A stretch of 64,000 bases of DNA, from assembly GCA_031835245.1 (NCBI GenBank), contig JAVKOQ010000092.1, positions 98,501 to 162,500 on the forward strand, written 5' to 3'. Positions 29,346-41,077 of the stretch are shown in pieces. The DNA comes from Balamuthia mandrillaris. Its lineage: Eukaryota; Discosea; Longamoebia; Balamuthiidae. Every line of letters starts with the position of its first letter. The stretch's first letter is position 1. The position numbers were made by a program, and so were the translations under genes. The notes below the pieces were generated by a model that saw only the letters and a list, made by a program, of their open reading frames with translations, searched no databases and was not told the origin of the DNA.

Positions 29346-30552
29346 ATGTTACGACGCATAACGAACGAACTTTGGCGTGTTGCTGCTGTTCCTTTTCAAC
29401 AGCAGATAAAAGAGGAGGCGTTCCCCTTTTTCCAACTGCCACCGGAGCTTCAGCTGGAATGCCTGAAATGGGCGGTGGGAGATGCTCCCGGCAAAGACTG
29501 GCTTCACGTTTGTTTGAGCTGTCAGCATTTGCTTCGGCTTTGTCATGACGCCGTTATTTGGCATCACTTTTGTTGCCATAATGGACTCGACGTTGCACCC
29601 ATGCAACCAATTGTGGAGAACGGGGACAGCAGTTGCAAGAGATGGAAAGAGCTCTTTCAACAAAGACGTAATGCCTTTTTTTTAAAATGTTTGGCTGGCT
29701 TTCTTTTGACCCCTTTTCAACAACACAAAGTACAACATTTGATCATTTTTAAGCCGGGCGACGCCGAAACCTCCACTGAGGCTGATATCTGTCTCAGCGA
29801 AGACAAGCTTACTGTTGTCAAAACGGTTGGAAATACTATGGGCTGGAGGTGCACAAGCCGGTTTCCGTGGTCCTTTGGTATTTTTGTTCTTCTTTTGCTT
29901 CGTTTTCTCATAATCGTTGCTTTAGTTCACATTCTCCTTGTCCTTTTCCTTGTCTTCCTGCTTCTCCTTTCCTTGTAATTTCTTGTTGAAAGGAATCCAC
30001 TACTTCGAAGTGACTGTCAACAACACACGTGGTCCTCTCCAATTCGTTTTATTGCCTGTAAGCATGGCTACCACTCGTCATGGCCTTATTGGCTATCAAA
30101 CATTAGGTAATATTGTATTACTTCTTCTTTGGCCTTATGTTAAGCATTACCTTGGTTTTTTTAATTGTTTGTAACAGGTTGGACTTTGCTTCCAGCTTCT
30201 GGTCTGATACTGGGAAACAAAGGAAAGAGATCTTTCTGTGGAAAGAAGCTCACATTGAACGGTGGAGATATTATTGGGGTGTATCTTGACATTGATGCAG
30301 GTTTGTTTTCCTTTTCCATAGGCTTGAAGGAATAATGATAAAACATGGAATGCACAATACTCACTTTTACCCACCTATTAAGGGCATTTATTGTTTTTCT
30401 GGAACCAGCAGTATTTGGTTGGCCTGAAAGATAAGCAAGCCATTCGGGAGCAAGGACCCTACTACGCTTCTGTTGGTCTGCCGTACAGAGGAGAACAGGT
30501 CACCTTCAACTTTTCTACAGCTGTGCCTGCCCACGTCCTGCAATTCTTGTAG
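29346..30552 (+). CDS. F-box/SPRY protein (tandem copy 1)
   Basis: Five exons (29346-29667, 29731-29877, 29993-30106, 30178-30300, 30383-30552) give 291 residues. The F-box region is FFQLPPELQLECLKWAVGDA ... LSCQHLLRLCHDAVIWHHFC. After a linker comes a SPRY/B30.2-type core: GIHYFEVTVNNTRG, GWTLLPASGLILGNKGK, GDIIGVYLDIDAGHLLFFWN. SPRY domains bind short peptides, so this is a likely substrate receptor of an SCF ubiquitin ligase. All introns are phase 1 at the same places as in the next gene, so the two genes are tandem duplicates of similar length but with clearly diverged sequence. Confidence 0.82.
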
Positions 30553-30657
30553 TGTGCCAACACCCAACACTTTCAGTGGCGACGTCGCTGGCGATCGAAC
30601 CCTATAACAACCAACCAATCAAAATTCTTACATGGTTCCACGTCGTCCTGATTTTAT

Positions 30658-32261
<1,604 letters not shown>

Positions 32262-33219
32262 AACAATGCAGCCTTTTGGATTCTTTTCTCACCATTCTTC
32301 TGTAACCTTTGTTGTTTTCAGCATATTGCAACGAAGGTTAGTTGACCTTAACCCATAATCGGTAACCGGTGCCACTTTAACCATTGTTAAATGAGCTCAA
32401 ACAGGGACTAAATAAAAAAAAGGACCCTTTGGTGAAAACGCGGCATCACGCCCAGTCCGAAGCGCGGGGCTCTTTCTGCGTTAAGGCAACTACACAGAAA
32501 GGGCGTTATTCGCGCAGTCGGATATGCCTTGGGACCACGTTGGTACCACGCATGGTCCATAAACTATTAGGGAGGTCCCAGTTCGACTCTGGGAAGGGTC
32601 ACTCACGCCGTTTTTTTTACATCTCCACTCTTTTGTTTTGTCTGCAAAAAAAATAATAACATTTGGTTTTCTGTTCAAAGAAAACCGCTAGGAACGCTGT
32701 TCTGAACAAGCAAGTGTTCCTGGAGTTTGGAGGGGTTGTGTGGGTCAAGCCAAGGCTTTTTTTTTGTCTCCACTCTTTTGTTCGTTTGTTGGTTTATTAA
32801 TTAAACAAAAGTCAAACACAACCAGACCGTTGAAAGAGAAAGAAAAAAAGCAAAAGTATACCGTCATTACTCTGGTCGAAGAGCTCTACAAAGAAGAAGA
32901 GACTATGTTCCGTGTTGGCTATCCTTTAATATTCTCGAACATAGTCATGGTCTGAGAGAGATCAGAAACTGGTTGTCATCAAACTATCTTCCCAACCTTC
33001 CTCTTTTGCCAGCAACGCTCAGTACTGATGGTCTTGGTCTTCTGGTTGGCCCGCTCTATTCTCGCTCACTCACTCTCTTCTCTTCTCTTCTCTTCGTCGT
33101 TCTCTTCTCTTCTCTTTCTCTTCTCTCTGTGCTTTCGACAAAAAAAAAATGGCGGGAAAACATTATTGTAGACAATTTATCAGATAGTTTTTCTGTCTTT
33201 CGATAATTTTTCCATAAAA
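32262..33219. other. Intergenic region with tRNA-like element
   Basis: Apart from the tRNA-like element at 32423-32601 this stretch shows no gene. It contains an inverted repeat (32901-32910 with 32937-32946) and TCTCTTC repeats at 33070-33125, then AT-rich DNA before the PPR gene start. Confidence 0.4.
32423..32601 (+). tRNA. tRNA-like element, possibly intron-containing (anticodon not assigned)
   Basis: GACCCTT (32423-32429) pairs perfectly with AAGGGTC (32594-32600), the latter sitting directly after a 5-bp T-arm (CCCAG/CTGGG around TTCGACT, 32577-32593). Two bases after the 5' acceptor strand, GTGA (32432-32435) pairs with TCAC (32446-32449) across a loop containing A and GG, as in a D-arm. 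The spacing fits tRNA numbering at both ends. About 105 extra bases would have to be an intron, containing a GGACCA/TGGTCC hairpin. A clean anticodon arm was not found (best stem has a mismatch and position 33 is C), so a pseudogene or tRNA-derived repeat is possible. Confidence 0.35.
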
Positions 33220-36200
33220 ATGACTGTTAACAATAATTATTTTGGCAACGGCAGAAGACGAAGAAAGATGAGGAGAGGAGGGTGGTGCGTCGCTGCTGCG
33301 GCGGAAGCAACGGGAGGGCGGTGCCGCAAGAGCACGCTTTCCTCGTACGGCAATGTGGCGCCGATAACTGCGCTTCGAAGAGGCCCAGCGGGGCATGGTT
33401 TTCTTCCTTACTTCCGGCCATCACCCTTTGCCACGGAGCGACAACGCTTTGTGTTGCTCTGCTCCGGATTTCGATCCTATCACAAACGTCCCGTTCCCTT
33501 GCGGCTCATTGGTACATTCTCCTCTCCTTTCCTTCTTGTTACTCTTCTTGTTCTTGTTCTTGTTCTTGTTCTTCTTCTTCTTCTTCTTGTTCTTCTTCTT
33601 CTTCTTCTTCTTCTTCTTCTTCTTCTTCTTCTTTCTTCTTCTTCTTCTTCTTCTTCTGTTACTCGTTCTTCTTGTTCTTCTTCTTCTTCTTCTTGTTCTT
33701 CTTCTTCTTATTCGTCTTCTTCGTTCTTTGTTCTTCGTTCTTCGTTCTTCGTTCTTCGTTCTTGTTCTTCGTTCTTGTTCTTCTTGTTCTTTTTTCTTCT
33801 TCTTCGTTCTTCTTCATGTTCTTCGTTCTTCTCATTCTTCTCTCTCTTCATTATCCTTATTCCTTGCTTTCCTCTAAACACAGACCAAGGCTTGAACGCA
33901 CGACTTCAACAAACAGCAGCACCTCTTTCTTCTCCTTCTCAATACCACGAAAAATTAGCACAACGAACCAACAGCGGCCCAACAAAAACGTCGTTGCTCT
34001 CTTCCTCCGCTGCTTCTTCTCCCTCGTCTCTGTTCTTCTTGGAAGTGATGGAAGAAGCCAAAGCGACTCGTTGGGACGAAGTCTTTTCTCACCTTCACCA
34101 TCACCTACAAACAGAAGACAAAGAAGAGGAGACCGATGAGTTTCTTTCGTTCTTTCATGATCTGCTGCGAGAAGCTGCTTTGCATCAAAACAACATGAAC
34201 GTTGCTTTTGACCTCTTTCAAATGGTGGTTCCTGAATGGCAGTACGAAGAAGTACAGACCGCAGAAACTCAGAACGAGAAAAAGAAGAGGACAGACAAAC
34301 GGAAAGAGCAAAACGAACTGAAAGTGAAGAAAGATGACATCGAGGTGATGACAAAAGTCAAAGCAAATGAACTAACATTCGGAATAATGATGCATGGTTA
34401 TCGCAAACAACAACAAAAAGACAAAGTGCTCGCTTTGCTCCAACTCTGGAAACAACATTCTCAAAAATTATCAACAGCAGAATCTCTTCAAGGAGAAGCA
34501 GAAGAGACGGAAGAACGAGGAGAGCAATATCTGTATACCATCGCGATAGAGACGTGTGTAGGCGAAGGAGCATTTGAACAGGCAAGCCGAGAGTTGATGA
34601 CGGAGATGAGGGAGAGAGGAATAAAGCCAACTCCTCACATGTACTATCTCATTATCGATGGTTATGCCAAACAGCAAGTGAGTGCAAGTGAAAACGACAA
34701 AATAAAGGAAGACAGAAAACTTAAGCGCCAGTATCGGCAGCTGCTGCAACATATGCTCGCTCTTCTCCGACAAATGGAAGAAACTGATAAACTCAAAATT
34801 GGTTCGTTTCCTCTCTCCTCTGTCTCTCTTCGCTCTTTTCTCTCTTTTCTCCTCTCTCCTCCCACTCTCTTCTCTCTCCACTCCCTTCTCTTGTGCTACT
34901 TCTACTCTCCTTTTTCTCTCTGTGCTCACTCTTCTTTTGGTTTTACTTTTAAACAGGGGTGAATGTGCTGAATGTTGTGGTAAAGAGCTGCGTGAAAGCA
35001 GGTCAACTCTACGAAGCTTTGCAGCTCCTGAAGCGAATGACATCTCCCGATGAAGTCACGAAAGTGCAAGCACCAAATATCGCAACACTTCTCCCTATAA
35101 TGGAGCATTATGCCGCCAACGACAAATACGACGATGCGCTGAAGTTGTGGCGAACGTTGCGGTCTTCGTCGAGACGTGTTTTCCTGCCTCCTGATGCATT
35201 AATCCCTGTTCTCAAGCAATTCCTCACGCAAAGTATTTTTTCTTTTTCACTTCTCTTCTTACTATTTCTCATTACATAAACGCTTTTTTCTTGCAAACAG
35301 ACGAAAAGGCCAAGTTCGTGGAATGGTTCCACAACCTACAACAACAAGCAAAAGATGAGGGAATAGCCCTCTTCACTAGCAAATCTTGGGACGATCTTCT
35401 CAACCACTGTGTTGTTTGCAAAGATCACCAAACCGCTTTCTTCCTATTGGACCAAATGGCCAAAGAATCAGCAAAACAACAGCACCAACATAACAGCTTG
35501 CTCAAACAAATGATCGCTCAAACTAAAGACAAACAATATTTTAATGACGACAATAACGATGAGATACTCAGCGAACAATCGTTTCAAGCGATAATGGCCG
35601 CTTGCGCTGCTTCCAAAGAAAGTGGACGTGTAAGCCCGACGGAGTTAACACTTGCGGATGGATGGTATTTATGGAATCGACTTTTGGAAGAAGGCCTCAA
35701 ACCCTCTGTCAAGTTCTTCAATCAGTTCTTACGATTTGCCTCGGCTGTTCATCATCACAAAGATGTAAGCGAAGGTGATGCAGCGAAAGCATACGAAGAA
35801 GAAAGGACAAAGGTGGATTTAGAACTGGAACCCGCTGTAGCTGTTGCTGAAGTGACGGCGATGAGAAGCATTCTGGCAAAAATGTTGCAGGAAAATATAC
35901 AGCCAAACTTGCATACCTATAACTTGTTCTTGCAGGCTTGTCTTCGTGCAAACGATGTAGAAGCAGCTTTGTACTTGTGGCAGCTGATCAAGCTATTCCG
36001 GTTCCGCCCTCCTCAACGCATTGTTGGTTAGTTCCAGCTTTCTTTAATTTCCTCTTCTTACGTTTTCTATTCTTGTTCTTTGTCTCTTTTCTTTCTGTAT
36101 TTGTTTGTCAGCTAACTAAGGTTTCAAAAAAACCACATTAGTTTCATTGCAGCGTCTACTATCATTGCAAGGACGTTCAGAAGCGGCTCTTCAAGTGCTG

Positions 36201-36765
36201 GAAGAGAGCAAAGCATTAGTAAATGAACCTCTCACAGCGGCCACCTATAACGCCGCGTTACGCGCATGCGCTCGACGAGAGGCTCCAGATGAGGAACGTG
36301 CTGCTGAGTTGCTGCGTCGAATGAAGCAGGAGGACGTTCCCCGTGATGCAAATTCTTACCATGCCGTCATTCAGGCGTACTCTTATGCTGGTTTGCTCTG
36401 CTTCTTTCTGTCTTTGCAACTGTTACTTATTGCACACGAATGTAGGCGAGTTGGAGGAGGCATTACGGCTATTGGAGGAGATGACAAACGAAGAGAGCTT
36501 GAAGGCAAAAATGGAAACCTTCCAAACGATACTAGAAGGTTGGCTGCACCTAAAACATCAAAACCAACAAAAGCAACTCGAAAAAGCGGCCCAAGCTGTC
36601 CTAGAACGAATGCAGGTAGCATACAAGCAGAAGCCTCACAAACTATCGCCAAGGATGACGAAAACTTTGAGTCTCGTAGCCCACAGTTTCCAACGTTTGG
36701 GTCGCCCACACGTTGCTAAACAGTTGCAACGAACCTTCCACCTTTCTCCTTCTTCTTCTTCATAA
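33220..36765 (+). CDS. Large pentatricopeptide repeat (PPR) protein
   Basis: Six exons (33220-33511, 33884-34801, 34957-35232, 35301-36026, 36142-36390, 36446-36765) give 926 residues. The N-terminus is Arg- and Ala-rich, with few acidic residues over the first 90, suiting mitochondrial import. Helical pairs with the PPR pattern recur, e.g. TFGIMMHGYRKQQQKDKVLA, YTIAIETCVGEGAFEQAS, VLNVVVKSCVKAGQLYEALQ, TYNAALRACARREAPDEERA, SYHAVIQAYSYAGELEEALR. PPR proteins bind organellar RNA one base per repeat and act in its processing, stability or translation. Long charged linkers split the repeats into groups. Exon 5 uses the acceptor at 36141 to keep frame. Intron 1 is a CTT/GTTCTTC microsatellite. 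Confidence 0.85.
33541..33850 (+). repeat. CTT and GTTCTTC repeats in a PPR intron
   Basis: CTT runs, then heptamer-like GTTCTTC units (33725-33800), fill intron 1. The GTTCTTC unit also occurs in introns of the ureohydrolase and Bin3-type genes. Confidence 0.9.
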
Positions 36766-36889
36766 CAACCCCATTGCAGAAAGCCGTTTAAAAGCTCCGA
36801 ACGGAGAGCAAGAGGAGAGTGTTGATAGTGGAGAATTATTCTAATAAATAACAAACCGTTGAAAACGATCACCGTCTCGCTTGTTTAAC

Positions 36890-37294
36890 TTAACAAAAGG
36901 AAGAAGCCGAAGAAGGATTTGTTGTTTCTTTGGCTTCAAGTTTGGCGCCCCATATAGACTCTGTTGTTGAAATAGGAGACAGCAGAGGCTGCGCCGCTTG
37001 TTGGAGTCCTCGTCCTCGCGAAGACGAAGAGTAGAGAGAAGGAGTGAACGAAGAAGAAGCAGAACGACAACACGAATGAAGACCTGCTGAACAACCAAAG
37101 GAAGCCAGAGCAGCTCCCAAAAGGAGCTGGAAGAGTCCCGGCAGAACGCAGTTGAACACCCAAACCTCGGCCCGCTCGTGTTGAGTGGAGGAGAGATAGA
37201 GGCCCAGTCCGGAGAGGAAGCCGCCGCAAGAAAGGAAGGTAACAGAGTAGGCCAGGTAGAAAAACTGTTCTTGCCGTTCCCTGACCCACTCCAT
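36890..37294 (-). CDS. Small two-span membrane protein (inverted pair, left member)
   Basis: One exon, 134 residues. It begins MEWVRERQEQFFYLAYSVTF. Two hydrophobic segments follow (TFLSCGGFLSGLGLYLSS; WVFNCVLPGLFQLLLGAALA). Then comes a Ser/Arg-rich tail with the conserved phrase QQAAQPLLSPISTTESIWGA. The gene at 37807-38217 encodes a close paralogue on the opposite strand, starting from the same MEWVRERQEQFFYLAYS. I do not recognise the family. Conserved features are the charged N-terminus, GFGCSAGLHSC-like loop and W-G-x-K-L near the end, which may be functional. Confidence 0.7.
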   Translation of the reverse strand: MEWVRERQEQFFYLAYSVTFLSCGGFLSGLGLYLSSTQHERAEVWVFNCVLPGLFQLLLGAALASFGCSAGLHSCCRSASSSFTPSLYSSSSRGRGLQQAAQPLLSPISTTESIWGAKLEAKETTNPSSASSFC

Positions 37295-37806
37295 CTTGCT
37301 TTGCTTCGGTTTATTTTCCTTTCGACTTTTGAAAATGGGTTTCGTAATTATTGAAGAAGAGTGGATGGTGGTGCACCACGGCCAAGAAGAGGAACAGCCC
37401 GGTGCATGTTGTTGCAACCACCAGTAAAAGCGGAAGGTTGCTTTCGGAACTTCTTCTGGATATCTCTGGTTTGGCTAGAGTACCACAGGACATATCGCAA
37501 CGGGATCCCTGTTGGATTACATAATCCAACTTACAATGCCAGTACTTGACTTCTTCCTGCGACTCTTCCATTCTCTGTATGCGATGACGCCCCTCTTCAA
37601 CAAACCCTCTGCTTTCTTGCCTCTCGCTCCTTTACTTCTTCCTCTGTCCCTCAACGAAGGCTTTGAAAATGATTAAACAATAACATATGGGAGCACGAAG
37701 TGTTTCTAATTCAACAATTCTTCCGGAGTTATGTCGGTGACCTTGTTGTTGTTGTGCCTCATGGATCATCCAACAACAAACATAAACAACATAGAAGAAA
37801 GAAGAA
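37295..37806. other. Shared upstream region of the inverted gene pair
   Basis: It separates the two divergent paralogues. It contains a perfect palindrome (37511-37530: GTTGGATTA-CA-TAATCCAAC) and a weak minus-strand frame (37571-37311, 86 residues with one hydrophobic stretch), probably not a gene. The flanks of the two genes are not obviously similar beyond the coding parts. Confidence 0.45.
37511..37530. repeat. Perfect 20-bp palindrome in the divergent spacer
   Basis: Nine-base arms around CA, midway between two divergent paralogues, 217 and 277 bp from their ATGs. It is a plausible dimeric regulator site for both. Confidence 0.8.
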
Positions 37807-38217
37807 ATGGAGTGGGTTCGAGAACGGCAAGAACAGTTTTTCTACCTGGCCTACTCCATCACCCTCCTCGCCGTCGGCAGCTTCCTCTCAGGGTTGGGAA
37901 TCTATCTGGCACACACCCAGAAGGACCACTCCTCTCTCTGGGTGTTCAACTGCGTTCTTCCAGGACTTTTTCAACTCTTTCTTGGGGCTGCGATGGTCTT
38001 CTTCGGCTGTTCGGCTGGTCTGCATTCCTGTCTCTCTGACTACTTGGCCTATGCCTCTTCTGCTTCCGCCGCTTCGCCCAAACTGGAAGAGGCGGCTCGC
38101 CCGCTGCTGGCTGGTTTCTCTTCTCTTTCGACGACACAGTCCATGTGGGGCAGTAAACTTGGAGCAGCCCCAAAAAGCTATTCTTCTCCCTCCTCCTCTT
38201 CTTCTTCCTTGTGTTAA
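37807..38217 (+). CDS. Small two-span membrane protein (inverted pair, right member)
   Basis: One exon, 136 residues, starting MEWVRERQEQFFYLAYSITL. It has two TM segments (TLLAVGSFLSGLGIYLA; WVFNCVLPGLFQLFLGAAMV), then a helical/Ser-rich tail with the motif EEAARPLLAGFSSLSTTQSM and W-G-S-K-L. It is a clear paralogue of the minus-strand gene at 36890-37294, with most changes in the tail. Family unknown. Confidence 0.72.
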   Translation: MEWVRERQEQFFYLAYSITLLAVGSFLSGLGIYLAHTQKDHSSLWVFNCVLPGLFQLFLGAAMVFFGCSAGLHSCLSDYLAYASSASAASPKLEEAARPLLAGFSSLSTTQSMWGSKLGAAPKSYSSPSSSSSSLC

Positions 38218-38328
38218 AAAACATTTGTCATCATAAGAGGTATGATGACAAAAAAGAAAAGTTTAGTTATTTGTTGTTTCTTCTTTGTCCTTTGGAGTTT
38301 ACTAAGAATAAACAACGTTGTAAACGCT

Positions 38329-38916
38329 TCAAGGAAGATTGTTGGCTTGAAGAAACTGCAGAAGGTCCTGAAACAGTTTGGCATGGTCGAATGCAAACTC
38401 CTTCTGCTTCACCTCTTCGACATCGTAGAAGTCGGCTGAGAGCGCATCATCGCTTCCTTTCAGCTCTGCAAAGTCGTCCACAGAGATGTAATAGAATATG
38501 GTAACGACGTGTTTTCTTGGGTGTGTCGTTGTTGAAGGAGAAAAGAACCAGCAAACAAGAAATGGTCAAAGAACGAAGCCCAAAAAGAAAAGAACCACAA
38601 AGAAAGAAAAAAAAAGGAAAAAGAATGCAAGCAACGCGAAAACGGAAAAGAATGGAATAGGAAAAAAAAGGATATCACGTTGAGGATCTCCATAAACGCC
38701 AATGAGCTTTGGGTTTTTGCCCACAAGACACGTCTCTTCCTGCAATTCTCTCAGACATGCATTCTCTGGTGCCTTTTTTTTTTTTTTTTGCGTGTGCAAC
38801 AAGAAGACAGAGGAAGACAATTAGAGTTTAAGCGAGAGAGGGAGATAATACAAGTAGAGAGAGGAGAGACAGCAATAGAGAACAGAAGAGAGAGAGAGGG
38901 AGGGAAAGAGGGAGCA

Positions 38917-38960
<44 letters not shown>

Positions 38961-39244
38961 CAATGAACTTCGCCATAGTCAACAAAGCCGCCGGGAAACG
39001 CCAAATGGTTGTAAAAAGTGGAGCCTTTCCTTCGAATGAGCAGGACCTGCAATTGTTTGTTTCCTTCTTGGTTCTCTTTATGCCGGACGACGGCCGCATC
39101 CACTGTCAACGCAGGATTACGATATCGCGACTCTGACGCCATTACACCAGCAGCAGCCCCTTTCTTTTTCTTTTTCTTTCTTTTGTCCTTATGATCGGTC
39201 AGTTCCATATTTGGAGCTCTGTTGTTTGATTTTCTATTTGGCAT
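38329..39244 (-). CDS. Nudix hydrolase (ADP-ribose pyrophosphatase-like) with an AT-AC intron
   Basis: Three exons (39244-38969, 38772-38676, 38522-38329) give 188 residues. The core reads PALTVDAAVVRHKE, LLIRRKGSTFYNHLAFPGGF, VDYGE|APENACLRELQEET, GVYGDPQRD|PRKHVVTIFYYI. The Nudix box GX5EX7REUXEEXG is complete except that the last Gly is Cys. RDPRKHV matches the conserved block of ADP-ribose pyrophosphatases, which split ADP-ribose into AMP and ribose-5-phosphate. The second intron does not obey GT-AG; it begins ATATCCTTT and ends AC, the U12 class. Only this choice gives RDPRKH and closes the frame. An N-terminal Lys run may be untranslated if a later ATG is used. Confidence 0.85.
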
Positions 39245-39511
39245 TTGAATTTATTGTAGAGATCAATAACAGTTTTGGTTTTCGTCCTGCCTCTTCTTCA
39301 TCTCCTTCTTCTTGTTGTTGTTTCTTCTCCATCTCCTTCTCCTTCTCCTTCTTCTCCTCCTCCTTCTCCTCCTCCTTCTATTGCTCTTCTCTTTCTTTGG
39401 TAAAAGAGGACTCATTCAGAATTGGGCGTTTATTCCATGTTCATGCCTTGTGCTTCTTCCTCGTGGTCTTCTTCTTTTTCTTTTCCTTCTTCTTTTTTTT
39501 CTTCTTCTTGT

Positions 39512-40243
39512 TTAGTTGGAGGAAGGCTGAAGTACAGCAGTTTTTGTTGTTGAGGAGGATGCTTGTTGCGCTGCAGCTTTTTCTCTTTCAACTTTGGCAA
39601 AAAAAAAGAGGAAAAAGTGAGAAACAGAAAAGTCCAAGCCTTAAATACACAGTAAAGAGACAAACAACAACACATAAGAGAAGGGAAGAAGGGTGTAATT
39701 ATACTTTTATCTCTGTCAATGGTAGGAAGCAGCGTTTGCAGCTCGAGCGAGTGTTCATCAGCCACTTGACAGATGAGCGATTCGACTTGCCATTGCGGCA
39801 CCAGCGATGATGTTGACTGATTTCGCAAAGGAGAAGAAAAGAGTGAAGCGTGAAGAGCAGAACATTAGGCCTAACCAAGATGAAAACCATTTTTTAAAAA
39901 AAAAACGTACACGAGCCATAGAAGAGTCCATGACTTCTTGTTGCACCTCCAAGTTTTCGTTCTGTTGCTCAAACTGATCAAATACAGCCGTCATTTTTTC
40001 TAAATCTGAAGCTTTATGGTTGAACGTTTTGTTTTTAAGTTGTGATACCAACTTAAACAATTAACAAAAGAGCAAAGAGCAAGAGGGTGAAAAGAGATTT
40101 GACATACTTTGTACAAGTTTACTCATTTGTTTGACGACACCTTCCAACTGTACAGCGGTGGCTTTAGTGGTATACGCCATCTCTAACCTTGACCGAACCC
40201 TTTTTTTGTTGAAACACGTTAGTAAATAGGCCTCAAAAGGAAG

Positions 40244-40327
<84 letters not shown>

Positions 40328-40869
40328 AGAGAGAACAGGCGAAGACAGAGAAAAAGAAAGATATAAATTGAGGCTCCATCCAACCCGTCAAGTCTAGAGG
40401 AGAGGCGAAGATAAGAGAGTGCTTCATTCTTGAGGCGAATGCAATCCGCTGCATAAATGCGAGCTATATCCACTTATTACCACGAAGAAAGAGTGTCAGC
40501 GACAAGAACAAGAGACGGTGAGAGAAGAGAACGATGAAGAGAAGAGCGTCAGGAGAGAAGATAGGAGGAACGAGAGACCAAAAAAATAAGTACATACGGT
40601 TCCCTTTAGCAATGCTGGCTGTCAGTTGCTTCCTCTTCTTCTGTTCTTCTTTTTCGCATTTGGTGGCTGACCTTGCTTCCGATCAGATGCATGTGAGAAA
40701 TCAAGACACAGCCCAACACAAAACACACACATTATTCACGAAAGCAGTTATGTCAGTCTCTCTGTTTGTTTTTTTTGAGTAGGGCGTGCAAATACGTACT
40801 CAGTTGCTTGGAAGCCCATCGCAGTTGGAAGAGCTGGTTGAACTGCTTTTCAGAGAGCGCGGCCGCCAT
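39512..40869 (-). CDS. CHMP1: ESCRT-III subunit, CHMP1 family
   Basis: Seven exons (40869-40800, 40666-40598, 40472-40385, 40199-40108, 40011-39911, 39816-39705, 39591-39512) give 203 residues, as expected for CHMP1 (about 196-199). Blocks are SEKQFNQLFQLRWASKQL, DIARIYAADCIRLKNEALSY, LRLSSRLDGVRSRLEMAYTT, AVQLEGVVKQMSKLVQ, DLEKMTAVFDQFEQQNENLE and HSLELQTLLPT. CHMP1 forms membrane-remodelling filaments in multivesicular body sorting and cytokinesis and recruits Vps4. The C-terminus (about 25 residues, ending AVLQPSSN) shows no obvious MIM1 motif, unlike most CHMP1 proteins. Introns carry GA tracts on the plus strand (CT in sense). Confidence 0.9.
40240..40324 (-). repeat. CT dinucleotide tract in a CHMP1 intron
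   Basis: GA on the plus strand, CT in sense, broken once by GGGAGGGGGG. Confidence 0.85.
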
Positions 40870-41077
40870 CTCGCTCTCTCCTCTCCTCTTTTTCTTTTTC
40901 TTCAGAAGAAATGTATGTGGAATTCGAAGAATCTAAGATATTTTGAGAAATGTAGAAAATTTCATAGTTATATGAAGAATTTAAGGTATTTCATGACGAC
41001 GCGGGATAAAACGGATGTAAAAATAAAAAAGGAAAAGAAGAAGAAAGGAAGAAAAGAAACGCACAACACGAACAGGG

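Noticed and set aside
37311-37571. Minus-strand 86-residue frame with one hydrophobic stretch
   Set aside because: It sits in the shared promoter of the inverted gene pair, has no counterpart on the other side and no recognisable similarity.
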